A stretch of 64,000 nt of DNA from Pirellula staleyi DSM 6068 (GCA_945875845.1 CAMCMB010000004.1:1-64000); one strand, 5' to 3'; counted from the first letter of the stretch, positions 25,856 through 35,917 are shown. Numbers and translations: made by a program. The notes: generated from the letters alone by a model not told the origin.

Positions 25856-28800
25856 ATGCATGCAAAGGCACCATTTTTCGGCAACTCAAAACAGGGGAAA
25901 AGCAAAAGGTCGCAACGACTCGCGTTTAAGAATTCGCGTGACCGCAGACTGAGGTTCGAGGCGTTGGAATCGCGCCGAGTTCTCGCTTCTTTCATTAGTG
26001 AGATCCATGTTGAGCCATTGTTTGGGAGCAATGAAAGGGATCAGTTTGTAGAATTCCGTGGAACTCCCAATTCTACCGTCAAGGATGGAACCTACTTTGT
26101 CGTTGTCGAAGGCTGGGGCGCTGTTCCCGGTGGTATGGGATACGTCCATTCCTACATCAATCTTTCGGGCTTGAAATTCGGTAGCGGAGGCTTCTTGGTC
26201 ATCGCCCAAGCGGGCAATCCCTATCAGATAGACGCCGCGGCAACGTCTGTCATTGCAACGGGCCCCGGATTTGCTGGTTTGCCTGCAAACCGTTGGAGTG
26301 ATGCGTCAACTACTTCCGACCGGTTCGCATCTATTTTCAACTCCGGCACCTTTATGCTTGTCGAAGCACCGACAGCACCTGTGCCTGCTTCCGACGCTGA
26401 CGCCAACGACGACGGGACTCTAGATGGTGCTGCGGCGAATTGGAAGATCATCGATTCGGTCGGCTTACTAAACACAACCGCTTCGTTATCTCGCTCCTAC
26501 GGCAAGATTACATTTTCGGAGGAGCCAAACTACCTGTTTCCGGCAGGCACGGTTCTGATCGATACGGATGGGGAAGGGTACGTCGGGCGAATCGGTGCAT
26601 CAACTGGTTGGGGGGCCAACGATTGGGTCTCGGGAACCACCATTGATGGCGACAGTTCCTCTGCAATCAACTATCGCTTTACGTTTGGCACATTCGGTGA
26701 CCCACGACCCCTCGTTTACTCCGGTCGATCGATAGACCATTTGGGTACTTATAACTTTGACGGAGGCGTTCAAGGGACGGTAGCCAAGGACTCGAATCTC
26801 GATGGGCAAATCACGGACGCAGACACGCTCATTCCGCATGTTCGAATTCTTGCGGACCAAAACCAAAACGGTGTGCGAGATAATGTCCTCACAACGGTGA
26901 TTGCAAACAACTACGTAGAGGGAACGGAACTGACAAATCGATTTCCGAATACCACCCTGACGATCGCGGATGCCAACAATAAAAACATTGGGTTCGTTGT
27001 CCGTACCAAGAAAGTAAACACGGATAACGTGCTTTCTAGTGAGGGAACTGCCTGGTTTGATGCCTCCAGTCGGCTTAAGGTCTTGTTCTATCAAGAAGCC
27101 AACTCCGTTTCGGTTCTTGCGATCGGTGCTGAAACGCTCCGAGATTCCTATGGTCGAATGGAAGTCTACAATCGCAACGATCAGCTTTTAGGCTTCGTAC
27201 AAACGGGTCCGATGCGAAGTTCACAACGAATACCGCTGGATATCGTGCGGGCCACTGCGGACATTAAATACGCCATCATTTACACCAACAACAACTTCGC
27301 TAGCTCAAGTCCGTTTGGTTCGTTTGATCAGCTTTCCTATACTTATCCGGAGTTCGAAAGTGTTACGGACGCGCAGGGCCGTTTCGTAATCGAAGAGCTT
27401 CCGAAAGGGAACTATTCCATTCGCACTACCGGTGTGCCAGTTGGAATTCCATTGTCCAATATCCCTACCAACTATCCTTTGTCCGTGACCAAAGCAGAGC
27501 ATCTCCTTAGCAGCGACTTTGGATTCCGAGACAATCTCCCTCCGACCTTTACAACAACAGCCTTTGATGTTCCCGAGAATTCCACTGTGGGTACTACCGT
27601 CGGTCAAATCGATGGTAGCGACCCAGACAATCGTCAAACGGTGAGCTATGAGTTTCTTGGGAATGCTGGCTCTTTTGCTATGGATCCCTTCACCGGGACA
27701 ATCACGGTTCTGAGTTCTACCAATCTGGACTTTGAGACGACGCCACCGCTCGTTGTCCAGGTTAAGGTGTCAGATAGTTTTTCGCCTTCGGCGTCGATCA
27801 CCAAGAATGTCACTTTGTCACTTACGGATGTCAACGAGCCCCCTGTTATTGCCGCGGGCGGTTTTAGTATTCCTGAGAATTCTACGAATGGAACATTTGT
27901 TGGTTCCGTCATCGCTACCGACCCAGATGCCGGTTCAAATGGCGTCCTTCGGTATTCGATAAGTAGTGGTGGCCCGACAAGCGTTTTTTTGGTCGACCCG
28001 ACAAATGGTTCATTGACCGTAAAAGCCAGTTCCAGCCTCGATTTTGAAACCAAGTCGACGTGGACCATCCCTATCACCGTGACTGACCAAGGCATACCCG
28101 CTTTATCCAGCCAACGGACCGTCACTGTGAATTTGACAGATGTCAATGAAGCGCCTTCGAGTATTCGCTTTTCGAATGTTGTTTCCGTCGCGGAATCCGT
28201 TAGCAATTCTGTTACGACGACTGTCGCAACGATTCAGATCGCAGATGATAAACTAGGTACCAACGTTCTTACCTTGAGCGGTCCCGACAGCGATTCTTTC
28301 TCCATCGTAAGTGGACAACTGAGGTTCAAGAGCACGACCCGTCTTGACTTTGAAACAAAGCCGACTTTTTCAGTGGCAGTCAACGTTGACGATCCTTCGG
28401 TAGGTCTTACCCCAGACGTCTCGATTCCCTTTGTACTTCAAATCACCGATGTGAACGAACCTCCCACTGGGTTGCTTTTCAGCAACCTGGTCCAAAACAT
28501 TCCGGAATCGACCAATACGGCAACTGCTCTCCGAATTGCTAGTTTGCAAGTGGTTGACGACGCTTTGGGCAGCAACGCGATTAGTCTTTCCGGAACAGAT
28601 GCGAACCGATTTTTCATCTTAAATAAAGAGCTGTTCCTCAAGGCAAACACGCTGCTAGATTTTGAAACACAAAACACATATCGTATCAATGTCAACGTCG
28701 ATGATAATACGGTCGGACTATCGCCAGATGTGCTGGTCCCGTTGACCGTTAATGTGACGGATGTCAATGAGCCACCGACAGCCGTTTTTCTCAATCCAAT

Positions 28801-30487
28801 CACATCAAGTGTGTTCGAATCCACTGAGCCGTCCGCGGGTTTCGTTGTCGCAAATCTTGATGTTATCGACGATGCATTAGGAACCAATACGTTCTCACTG
28901 AGCGGTGCATACGCATCCACGTTTGAGATTTTCGGAAACCAATTGAGAGTCAGGCCAGGCGTGGTTTTCGATTTCGAATCCAAAAACATTTTTGAAGTTA
29001 CCATACGTGCCGAGGATGCAAGCTTACCCGGAAGCACGTTTCCAGAAATTATTGGCGGTGTCAATGTGCAAAACCGCACAGAAGTTGCCTCGATCACGGA
29101 CAATAATGGCCAGTTGCTTGTACCTGGTTCAAAAAGCATTCGAATCCATTTTGACTCCATTGCAATATTAGCCCCAGGCGCAATCACGCTTCATAAGACA
29201 GATGTGGGAGGTGCGATCCTACCCACGACTGCCACGACATCGGTCATCAATGGTCGAACCTATGCGGATCTCGGTTTTTCAGGTCCATTCTCGAATGGCG
29301 ATTGGATCACGGACGGCAAATACATGGTCACGGTCGATGGCGAAAAGGTGACGGAATCGGGTTCGCTCGTTAAAGGATTGAGCTTTGTTTCAACCCGTTA
29401 TTTATTTCTTGCTCCAGCATTGCCGGGCAGCCTTGAACTAACAGGGCCGCGAACGGTGCTCAAGGGAAAAGACTTTTCGGTCAATGCGAAACTTACGGTC
29501 CCCAATACCCCAATTCCCGGAAACGTCGATTTTCAAATCGATTTCGATGGGGACGGAGTCGTTGATCGTACCGACTCAGGGCCGCTCACAACGACACTTA
29601 CCAACATCAAGTATGCGTCCGCAGGAAGCTATACGTTTGTCGTGACCGCCACGCAGAATAGTGCTGTGCTTGCCAAAAGTAGTATGGTTATCGATGTGTC
29701 GCCCGCAACAACCGCTTCAGAAAACTGGCTGTCTGCATTGGATACCGATCGCGATAACACGATTTCGCCTCTCGATGTATTGCTCGTCATCAACAACATC
29801 AATCGTCTGCCAAGCGGTTTACCTGTTCAGTACTTCTTGAACCAGGACGTCGATCGCGACGGAACGATTTCGCCGCTTGATGTATTGTCGATTATCAACG
29901 CACTTAACGTCGGTGTGTCGAACGCGGTCCAAACGTTTGGTTCGCTATCGATGGCCCAATCCGGGACCGCGAACGGCCTCACGAACGACGCCTCGATTGC
30001 CGGCACAATCCTGACGGAATCTCGCACTTTGTTTGTGTCGCTCGACGGACCCGGCAAGAAAGACGCATCCAGCTTTGTGAAAGCGGATGGGACATTTGCT
30101 ATTTCGGACGCCGCGATTGTGCAGCTCTTTGGTGCGATTCCGGATGGCGAACACACAATCTCCGTGATGACGCGGACCAATAATCAATACTCAAAAGCCA
30201 TGGATCGGCGGTTTAAGCGTGTGATTAGCCTACCTAACGACTTTGGCATCCTCTCTGTTTTGGATGTCGAAGGCACGACTCGCGTTCGTTGGTCAAATTC
30301 GACATCGGGATCTCGTTACAAAGTGTACGCGTCTGCAAACGGGGGAACACCCACAATTCTCGCGTCGTCGATCGCCAACAACGAGGCACGATTGAATTTG
30401 CCCACAGGAAATTACTCCCTGTTTATTGAAGCTGTGGATGGCGCTGGAAACACAAAACGTTCCGCCGCCGTCTCAATTGAGATTTGA
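25856..30487 (+). CDS. Giant surface protein: LEPR-XLL N-terminus, five cadherin-like repeats, dockerin
   Basis: A 1543-residue protein. Residues 32-45 (LRFEALESRRVLAS) match the LEPR-XLL segment that opens many large planctomycete surface proteins. Next comes a lamin-tail-like domain (EIHVEPLFGSNERDQFVEFRG), a long beta-rich region to about 540, and from about 561 to 1070 five cadherin-like repeats, several joined by DVNEPP linkers. A PKD-like domain follows (FQIDFDGDGVVDRTDSG). A dockerin type I pair, DTDRDNTISPLD and DVDRDGTISPLD, lies near 1296-1355; a last Ig/FN3-like domain ends the protein. Calcium binding is expected in cadherin and dockerin parts. No cohesin partner is seen. It probably works at the cell surface in adhesion or biofilm structure. 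Confidence 0.9.
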   Translation: MHAKAPFFGNSKQGKSKRSQRLAFKNSRDRRLRFEALESRRVLASFISEIHVEPLFGSNERDQFVEFRGTPNSTVKDGTYFVVVEGWGAVPGGMGYVHSYINLSGLKFGSGGFLVIAQAGNPYQIDAAATSVIATGPGFAGLPANRWSDASTTSDRFASIFNSGTFMLVEAPTAPVPASDADANDDGTLDGAAANWKIIDSVGLLNTTASLSRSYGKITFSEEPNYLFPAGTVLIDTDGEGYVGRIGASTGWGANDWVSGTTIDGDSSSAINYRFTFGTFGDPRPLVYSGRSIDHLGTYNFDGGVQGTVAKDSNLDGQITDADTLIPHVRILADQNQNGVRDNVLTTVIANNYVEGTELTNRFPNTTLTIADANNKNIGFVVRTKKVNTDNVLSSEGTAWFDASSRLKVLFYQEANSVSVLAIGAETLRDSYGRMEVYNRNDQLLGFVQTGPMRSSQRIPLDIVRATADIKYAIIYTNNNFASSSPFGSFDQLSYTYPEFESVTDAQGRFVIEELPKGNYSIRTTGVPVGIPLSNIPTNYPLSVTKAEHLLSSDFGFRDNLPPTFTTTAFDVPENSTVGTTVGQIDGSDPDNRQTVSYEFLGNAGSFAMDPFTGTITVLSSTNLDFETTPPLVVQVKVSDSFSPSASITKNVTLSLTDVNEPPVIAAGGFSIPENSTNGTFVGSVIATDPDAGSNGVLRYSISSGGPTSVFLVDPTNGSLTVKASSSLDFETKSTWTIPITVTDQGIPALSSQRTVTVNLTDVNEAPSSIRFSNVVSVAESVSNSVTTTVATIQIADDKLGTNVLTLSGPDSDSFSIVSGQLRFKSTTRLDFETKPTFSVAVNVDDPSVGLTPDVSIPFVLQITDVNEPPTGLLFSNLVQNIPESTNTATALRIASLQVVDDALGSNAISLSGTDANRFFILNKELFLKANTLLDFETQNTYRINVNVDDNTVGLSPDVLVPLTVNVTDVNEPPTAVFLNPITSSVFESTEPSAGFVVANLDVIDDALGTNTFSLSGAYASTFEIFGNQLRVRPGVVFDFESKNIFEVTIRAEDASLPGSTFPEIIGGVNVQNRTEVASITDNNGQLLVPGSKSIRIHFDSIAILAPGAITLHKTDVGGAILPTTATTSVINGRTYADLGFSGPFSNGDWITDGKYMVTVDGEKVTESGSLVKGLSFVSTRYLFLAPALPGSLELTGPRTVLKGKDFSVNAKLTVPNTPIPGNVDFQIDFDGDGVVDRTDSGPLTTTLTNIKYASAGSYTFVVTATQNSAVLAKSSMVIDVSPATTASENWLSALDTDRDNTISPLDVLLVINNINRLPSGLPVQYFLNQDVDRDGTISPLDVLSIINALNVGVSNAVQTFGSLSMAQSGTANGLTNDASIAGTILTESRTLFVSLDGPGKKDASSFVKADGTFAISDAAIVQLFGAIPDGEHTISVMTRTNNQYSKAMDRRFKRVISLPNDFGILSVLDVEGTTRVRWSNSTSGSRYKVYASANGGTPTILASSIANNEARLNLPTGNYSLFIEAVDGAGNTKRSAAVSIEI

Positions 30488-30708
30488 CAGCTATCGAAGC
30501 ACACTTCATAGATCCCACTCTCTCTCAATTGCCTGCGTCGCCCAATTCAACAATCGAGATTCGAAAGGAAAATGGCAACCGAACCGAGTTCCTGAAATAT
30601 CCGCAGTGATTTGCTTTATTTCAAAGGAGAACTAGCCGAATTAGCCGACACACTTTTCAGGGGTGACTATCAGGTAAAAGATTTCATGCGATGCGAGGGA
30701 TAGGATCA

Positions 30709-30966
30709 ATGCGACGAAAACTCTATTTTGCTGTTGCAACCCTTCTTTTGGCCTCCCTGTCGCAAGCCGACGACAATCTTGCCAATGCAGGCCAAATTCG
30801 CCGCGAGAACTCGACGCAGGTCGCAAATGCTAGTCAAATCGCGAAGCAAAAAGCAATGGTCGACAGTCCAGCTCCCGTCCAATCGCAATCCTTTTTTGGG
30901 CGCATCATGGAGCTGGAGCGACGCAAGAATGCGTGGCTCCGAAAGACATTCTTGGGACGCGAGTAG
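30709..30966 (+). CDS. Small exported protein of unknown function
   Basis: An 85-residue protein from the ATG at 30709 (a second ATG at 30691 would add six residues). Residues 1-20 form a signal peptide ending LASLSQADD. The mature part is Gln/Asn/Ala-rich and ends with a conserved-looking basic amphipathic segment, FFGRIMELERRKNAWLRKTF. No family is recognised. It follows the cadherin gene by 221 bp on the same strand and precedes another exported protein gene. Confidence 0.55.
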   Translation: MRRKLYFAVATLLLASLSQADDNLANAGQIRRENSTQVANASQIAKQKAMVDSPAPVQSQSFFGRIMELERRKNAWLRKTFLGRE

Positions 30967-31179
30967 GCCCAGTTTTTAAAAAGCTTCCTGCCAAATGAAG
31001 TTGTTGCTGCCCGGTTCGCAGCGATCCTCTCCGTTCCGAAAAAGGATTTCGCGTCCTTGTCTGGCAAAGGAATGTGTGCAAGTTATCATGAATTGCTATA
31101 CTTGTATCGAGATAAGTCGATTTTACGGATCGACTCGTATCAAGATCGGTCAAACAACTGAGGAGCCAACATATTCATC

Positions 31180-32166
31180 ATGACTTCCACCAAAATTAAT
31201 TCATCGCATCGCAAACGACTCAACTCGCTCGCAGCCACTTCGTTGTTGGTTTTGTTCGGTGGTTGGGGCCAAGCCCATGAGTGGACGGACAACACCGGCA
31301 GTTACAAAGTGACCGGAGCACTCATCGCGCTGGACGACAAGGAAGTTGTAATCAAGCTCGATAAGCCAACCAAGGGGCGAGAGTTGCTCGCGTTTCCAAT
31401 CGACAAGCTTTCGGAAGCGGATCTCAAGTACATCCAATCCGAGGAGGTCACCAACAAGATCAAAGGGGATGGAGATAAGCACTCTTGGAAATTGCGAAAC
31501 GGGTTGACGGTTCTCGGCAAAGTCGTTGATTTTGCCAGGAAAGATGTGACGATCCAACGGCGTAGAGGTAAAGTCTATGTGAATGATCGACCATTGGAAA
31601 ACCTGCCTGAGATCTATCGAAAACTAATTCCTCACATTGTCGAATACTTCGAAGGCAAAAAATTTGTCGATGATCGCCAGTTCACGACTTGGTTAGCAAG
31701 TCTCAGAGGAGAATCCAAAACATTCAAATGCGAAGGCGTACTGTTTGAGCTTTCCAATGGCGACGAATACGCTCTACCCTTCTTTATTTTTGTCGACGAA
31801 GATTTAAAGACGTTGCAACCGTCCTGGGATAAGTGGGTAGCCGCCCAGGGCCCTCAGGAGAACACGCAAGAACAACAGCGTCAGCATGCACTCTATCTTC
31901 AGTCTCAAGCATCGGCCTATCAGCAACAGCAGCAGCAATTCGAAATGATGCAAATCGCTAGATTGCAACTCCAGCTCTCAGCGGTTCAGTCGGGGATTGT
32001 CGATATTTGGGAAGTCTATCTTTATCCACCCAATGGAGTCGCAGCGTATCCAATGTCGGTGGTTGTCACGGCAGCCAACAGCGATCTTGCTTCGGGCATT
32101 GCCATGCAAAACAACCCTGGCTACATCGCCGGTCCTGTTCGCAAGGTCTCGTCGCGACTCTTTTAG
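31180..32166 (+). CDS. Exported SHD1 (SLA1 homology domain 1)-like protein
   Basis: A 328-residue protein with a signal peptide (residues 10-32, ending GQAHE). The mature N-terminus HEWTDNTGSYKVTGALIALDDKEVVIKLDKPTKGRELLAFPIDKLSEADLKYI is an SHD1-type module, abundant in planctomycete exported proteins. A second related beta-rich unit follows (LRNGLTVLGKVVDFARKDVTIQRRRGKVYVND). From about 225 a Gln-rich coiled segment (QQQRQHALYLQSQASAYQQQ) leads to a C-terminal domain without a name. Protein-protein binding in the periplasm is a guess from the domain type. Confidence 0.75.
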   Translation: MTSTKINSSHRKRLNSLAATSLLVLFGGWGQAHEWTDNTGSYKVTGALIALDDKEVVIKLDKPTKGRELLAFPIDKLSEADLKYIQSEEVTNKIKGDGDKHSWKLRNGLTVLGKVVDFARKDVTIQRRRGKVYVNDRPLENLPEIYRKLIPHIVEYFEGKKFVDDRQFTTWLASLRGESKTFKCEGVLFELSNGDEYALPFFIFVDEDLKTLQPSWDKWVAAQGPQENTQEQQRQHALYLQSQASAYQQQQQQFEMMQIARLQLQLSAVQSGIVDIWEVYLYPPNGVAAYPMSVVVTAANSDLASGIAMQNNPGYIAGPVRKVSSRLF

Positions 32167-32241
32167 ACCAACTCCTCGCCTAAAATAAAGGTCGCTTCAT
32201 CGAAGGAAACTCATGCGACTCGTTTGTCAAAGATCAGATCC

Positions 32242-33351
32242 ATGCACGCGGTTGATGAAATGCCTCTTCGCAAAATCGATCACGTTCGATTTTTTGTCGG
32301 TAACGCTCGCCAGTCTGCCTATTTCTATCGAAATGCCTATGGATTCGATGTTGTAGCCTACGCGGGGCTAGAAACAAAAGTCAAACACGAAGCGGGTTAT
32401 GTCGTTCAACAAGGCGGAATCACGTTTGTCTTGATGTCACCCTTGAGAGCAAATCATCCGGATTCATCCCGATTGATTTTGCATGGGGATGGGGTCTCGG
32501 ATATTGCATTACAAGTCGATGATGTGAAACTCGCTTACAATCTAGCAGTGGAACGCGGAGCGGTCGGCGTGATCGGTCCTCGCAAAATCGAAGATAAATA
32601 CGGGCTATACGAATACGCATCGATTCGTGCCTACGGAGACACGACACACACTTTCGTCAATCGGGACAACTACAAGGGAGCGTTTGCACCGGGATTCGAT
32701 CCAATCGATCCGTCGCGATACAATCCCGCAACATATCATGCGACCGGATTGCTTGCCATCGATCATATCGTCGGCAATGTCGAGGAAGGTCGCATGAACG
32801 AATGGGTCGAATTTTATCGTCGTGTCTTAGGTTTTGAGCAATTGGTATCCTTCGATGACCAAGATATCTCAACCGAGTATTCGGCGTTGATGTCCAAGGT
32901 GGTTCAAAGCGGGCGGGGCAAAATCAAATTCCCGATCAATGAACCGGCCCATGGTCGCCGCAAAAGCCAGATCGAGGAATACATCGATTTCTATGGCGGA
33001 GCAGGAGTTCAGCATATCGCGTTGGCCACGAATGACATCATCAAAACGGTTCGGGCACTGAAGGCAAATGATGTTTCGTTTCTTCGTGTTCCAAAGACCT
33101 ACTACGAAACGCTTGGCGACCGCATTGGCAACATCAAGGAGGATATCCAAGAGCTGGCTGACCTCGGAATTCTCGTCGATCGAGATGACGAAGGGTACAT
33201 GCTGCAAATTTTTACCAAGCCAGTACAAGATCGTCCCACCTTATTCTTCGAAATCATTCAACGCGTAGGTTCTAAGAGTTTTGGCAAAGGGAATTTCAAA
33301 GCCTTGTTCGAAGCGATTGAACGCGAGCAGGATTCGCGAGGAACGCTGTGA
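32242..33351 (+). CDS. hppD: 4-hydroxyphenylpyruvate dioxygenase
   Basis: A 369-residue Fe(II) dioxygenase with two vicinal-oxygen-chelate halves, first gene of a tyrosine-degradation operon. The Fe ligands are seen as His in LLAIDHIVGN (near 174), His in GAGVQHIAL (near 259) and Glu in TLFFEIIQR (near 336). It converts 4-hydroxyphenylpyruvate to homogentisate with loss of CO2. I prefer the ATG at 32242 to the TTG at 32224, since homologues start within a few residues of MPLRKIDHVRFFVGNA. It is followed after 34 bp by the FAH-family gene, then by homogentisate dioxygenase. Confidence 0.95.
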   Translation: MHAVDEMPLRKIDHVRFFVGNARQSAYFYRNAYGFDVVAYAGLETKVKHEAGYVVQQGGITFVLMSPLRANHPDSSRLILHGDGVSDIALQVDDVKLAYNLAVERGAVGVIGPRKIEDKYGLYEYASIRAYGDTTHTFVNRDNYKGAFAPGFDPIDPSRYNPATYHATGLLAIDHIVGNVEEGRMNEWVEFYRRVLGFEQLVSFDDQDISTEYSALMSKVVQSGRGKIKFPINEPAHGRRKSQIEEYIDFYGGAGVQHIALATNDIIKTVRALKANDVSFLRVPKTYYETLGDRIGNIKEDIQELADLGILVDRDDEGYMLQIFTKPVQDRPTLFFEIIQRVGSKSFGKGNFKALFEAIEREQDSRGTL

Positions 33352-33385
33352 CGGTTTTTTTGGATAACGGGAAAGGGGCTTGATC

Positions 33386-34102
33386 ATGCCATTGCCCATT
33401 CCACCGATACGAACTATTCGTGATTTCTATGCCTTTGAGCAGCATGTGAAAACATGCCGCGCACAGCGTGGACTTGCGATGGTGGCACAGTGGTATGAAA
33501 TTCCCGTGTTTTACTTTTCCAACCCAGCCTCGGTGATTGGGCACGGCGACCTGGTTTACACGCCACGCAGTACACAGGAGTTGGATTTCGAATTGGAAAT
33601 TGCGGCCATCATCGGAACCGAAGTGAGCGATCTTCGAGCGGACGATTCGGCCATGGATTGTGTCGCGGGGTTCACGATTTACAACGATTGGTCGGCGCGC
33701 GATTTGCAGCGTAATGAAATGGCGGTTGGCTTGGGGCCAAGCAAAGGAAAGGACTTCGCCAATTCGTTCGGACCACACATGATCCCATTGGAAGAGCTTC
33801 GAGATTGCTACGATCAAGGACGATTAAAGCTCGAAATGTCCGCTTCGATCAATGGCAAAGTAGTCTCGCGTGGCAACGCAGCGAGTATGTACTGGACTTG
33901 GCCGCAATTGCTTGCGCATGCCAGTCGAGACACGCGGTTGATGCCGGGCGACGTCATCGGTTCAGGAACGGTAGGCTCCGGCTGCATTCTGGAGCTGACG
34001 CCAGCCGTGACGGGTGGGTGGCTCAAGCCAAACGATGTTGTCCAATTGGAGATCGAACGCATTGGTGTTTTGGAAAATCGTATCGCGTCGCGATTGCCAT
34101 GA
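33386..34102 (+). CDS. Fumarylacetoacetate hydrolase family protein
   Basis: A 238-residue FAH-fold hydrolase, second in the tyrosine operon. The metal-binding triad is seen in DFELEIAAIIGTE; GFTIYNDWSARDLQ, GPSKGKDFANSFGP and the SxGTVGSGCILEL end are family motifs. In this context it most likely hydrolyses fumarylacetoacetate to fumarate and acetoacetate. It is shorter than eukaryotic fumarylacetoacetase, as usual for bacterial members. A GAAAGGGG ribosome binding site supports the ATG at 33386 over the TTG six bases earlier. The isomerase that would convert maleylacetoacetate to its substrate is not in the window. Confidence 0.9.
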   Translation: MPLPIPPIRTIRDFYAFEQHVKTCRAQRGLAMVAQWYEIPVFYFSNPASVIGHGDLVYTPRSTQELDFELEIAAIIGTEVSDLRADDSAMDCVAGFTIYNDWSARDLQRNEMAVGLGPSKGKDFANSFGPHMIPLEELRDCYDQGRLKLEMSASINGKVVSRGNAASMYWTWPQLLAHASRDTRLMPGDVIGSGTVGSGCILELTPAVTGGWLKPNDVVQLEIERIGVLENRIASRLP

Positions 34103-34132
34103 CAAAAGAACTCGGTTTAAAAGGATATTCCA

Positions 34133-35305
34133 ATGCCAAAGTACATGCAGCTTGGTTCCATTCCACCCAAGCGTCACACGATCCATCCAAACGTTCCTGG
34201 TTACCGAAATGAAGGACTCTATTACGAAGAAGTCATCACGACACAAGGATTCAGCCGAGCCTACAGTATCGTCTACCATTTGAAGCCCCCTACGCGTGTC
34301 GTGCGTATCGAATCCGCTGGAAATTCTAAAGTCGAACTGGCCGATTGGAAAACGTTGCGGCATGTTCATTTGAAATCGTCGCAATTGGAGCCGTTCGGTG
34401 ATCCCGTGACGGGTCGGGTTCCAATGCTGATCAACTCGGATGTTATTTTGTATCGGTGTCGACCTGCGCAAAACCAAGCAGAGCTCTATCGAAATGCGAA
34501 AGCCGATGAATTGTTATTTATACATCGAGGCAGTGGCCGCTTGGTAACGATGTTTGGTTCCTTGTCGTTTCGACCCATGGACTATATCGTCGTTCCCAAG
34601 TGCACTACCTACCGCATGGATTTCGATCTGGAACTCGAGTCTCCTCAGATATTGGTTGTCGAAGCGGTGGGTGATATCGGATTTCCTCCGCGTTATTTGA
34701 ATCCCGATGGTCAGTTTCGATTGGGGGCTCCGTTTTGCGAGCGGGATTTACACGGCCCTTCCGAACTGCTGACTGAGGACGAGGAAGGTGAGTTTCCGAT
34801 TCGCATCAAGGATGGCGATGATTGGACGCGTTACATCATGGCGCATCATCCGTTTGACGTCGTCGGTTGGGACGGAATGGTATATCCGTACACGTTCAAC
34901 GCCGATGACTTCGAGCCGATCACGGGCACGATCCATCAGCCCCCGCCCATTCATCAGACATTTCAAGCGACTGGTTTCGTGGTCTGCACTTTTGCACCGC
35001 GAATGCTTGACACGCATCCTCAGGCGATCAAGGTGCCCTACGCGCACAGCAATGTCGAGTCGGATGAAGTGCTCTATTATGTTCGAGGGCAGTTCGGGAG
35101 CCGCCGAGGTGTGGAGATCGGTTCCCTGACATTGCATCCACATGGAATCCCACACGGGCCGCATCCTGGAACGATCGTAACCAGTCGACCGGCCAAATCG
35201 ACCGATGAACTGGCGGTGATGGTTGACACGTTTCGTCCATTGCATGTCGCAGCGGCAGCAGTTTCATTGGATGACCCAAATTACCCTTACTCCTGGTTGG
35301 AATAA
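34133..35305 (+). CDS. hmgA: Homogentisate 1,2-dioxygenase
   Basis: A 390-residue cupin dioxygenase that opens the ring of homogentisate to maleylacetoacetate. The C-terminal cupin carries the likely Fe ligands in YAHSNVESDEVLYYVRG (His/Glu) and LHPHGIPHGPHPG (His). The N-terminus YMQLGSIPPKRHTIHP and the end YPYSWLE are typical of the shorter bacterial form, about 40 residues less than the human enzyme. It is third in the operon, 30 bp after the FAH-family gene and 3 bp before a flavin reductase gene, so all four are surely cotranscribed. Confidence 0.95.
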   Translation: MPKYMQLGSIPPKRHTIHPNVPGYRNEGLYYEEVITTQGFSRAYSIVYHLKPPTRVVRIESAGNSKVELADWKTLRHVHLKSSQLEPFGDPVTGRVPMLINSDVILYRCRPAQNQAELYRNAKADELLFIHRGSGRLVTMFGSLSFRPMDYIVVPKCTTYRMDFDLELESPQILVVEAVGDIGFPPRYLNPDGQFRLGAPFCERDLHGPSELLTEDEEGEFPIRIKDGDDWTRYIMAHHPFDVVGWDGMVYPYTFNADDFEPITGTIHQPPPIHQTFQATGFVVCTFAPRMLDTHPQAIKVPYAHSNVESDEVLYYVRGQFGSRRGVEIGSLTLHPHGIPHGPHPGTIVTSRPAKSTDELAVMVDTFRPLHVAAAAVSLDDPNYPYSWLE

Positions 35306-35308
35306 CAA

Positions 35309-35917
35309 ATGAGGATCGATGTCTCGCAGACTCCTGTAATGGATGTCTACCATATGCTGGTAGGCTTGGTTACTCCACGCCCGATCGCTTGGGTGACAAC
35401 GATTTCAGAATCGGGCGTCGTGAATCTAGCACCGTTCAGCTTCTTTAATGCTTTCGGGGCAAATCCACCTGTCGTCGTCTTTTCGCCAACGCTCAAACGC
35501 GATGGAGGCAAGAAAGATACGCTTGTCAACATTGAGGCCAACGGCGAGTTTGTGATCAATGCCTCGACCGAGAAGCATGCGGACTGGATCAATCTGTCGA
35601 GCAAACCGCTTGCGACGGACGAGAGCGAAATTGATTTGACAGGTCAAGCGACGATTCCATCGACGAGCGTTCGGCCACCTCGACTTGCGGATGTGCCGTT
35701 TGCATTGGAGTGCAAGTTGATGCAAATCATCCCGGTTGGAAGTGGTCCTATCTCAGCCAATTTGATCATCGGCCAGATTGTGACAATGCATGTGCAGGAT
35801 GACGTTTTGGACAGCCAGGGGATGCCCGACCCGAGGAAAATCCATGCGATTGCAAGGTTGGGTGGCGAGTACTGGTGTCGAACGCAGGATTTGTTTCAGT
35901 TGGAGCGCCCCCAATAG
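35309..35917 (+). CDS. Flavin reductase family protein (FMN-binding split barrel)
   Basis: A 202-residue protein of the flavin-reductase-like family. Conserved blocks: LVTPRPIAWVTTISESGVVNLAPFSFFNAFGANPPVVVFSP (FMN binding), KDTLVNIEANGEFVINASTE and an ending GGEYWCRTQDLFQLERP. Members bind FMN and reduce flavins or supply reduced flavin to monooxygenases. It begins 3 bp after the homogentisate dioxygenase stop, last in the operon; its step in tyrosine breakdown is unclear. No maleylacetoacetate isomerase gene accompanies it. Confidence 0.88.
   Translation: MRIDVSQTPVMDVYHMLVGLVTPRPIAWVTTISESGVVNLAPFSFFNAFGANPPVVVFSPTLKRDGGKKDTLVNIEANGEFVINASTEKHADWINLSSKPLATDESEIDLTGQATIPSTSVRPPRLADVPFALECKLMQIIPVGSGPISANLIIGQIVTMHVQDDVLDSQGMPDPRKIHAIARLGGEYWCRTQDLFQLERPQ

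Noticed and set aside
28438-29187. 249-residue minus-strand open frame inside the cadherin gene
   Set aside because: It mirrors cadherin-repeat codons and appears as Ser/Thr/Val-rich sequence without motifs.
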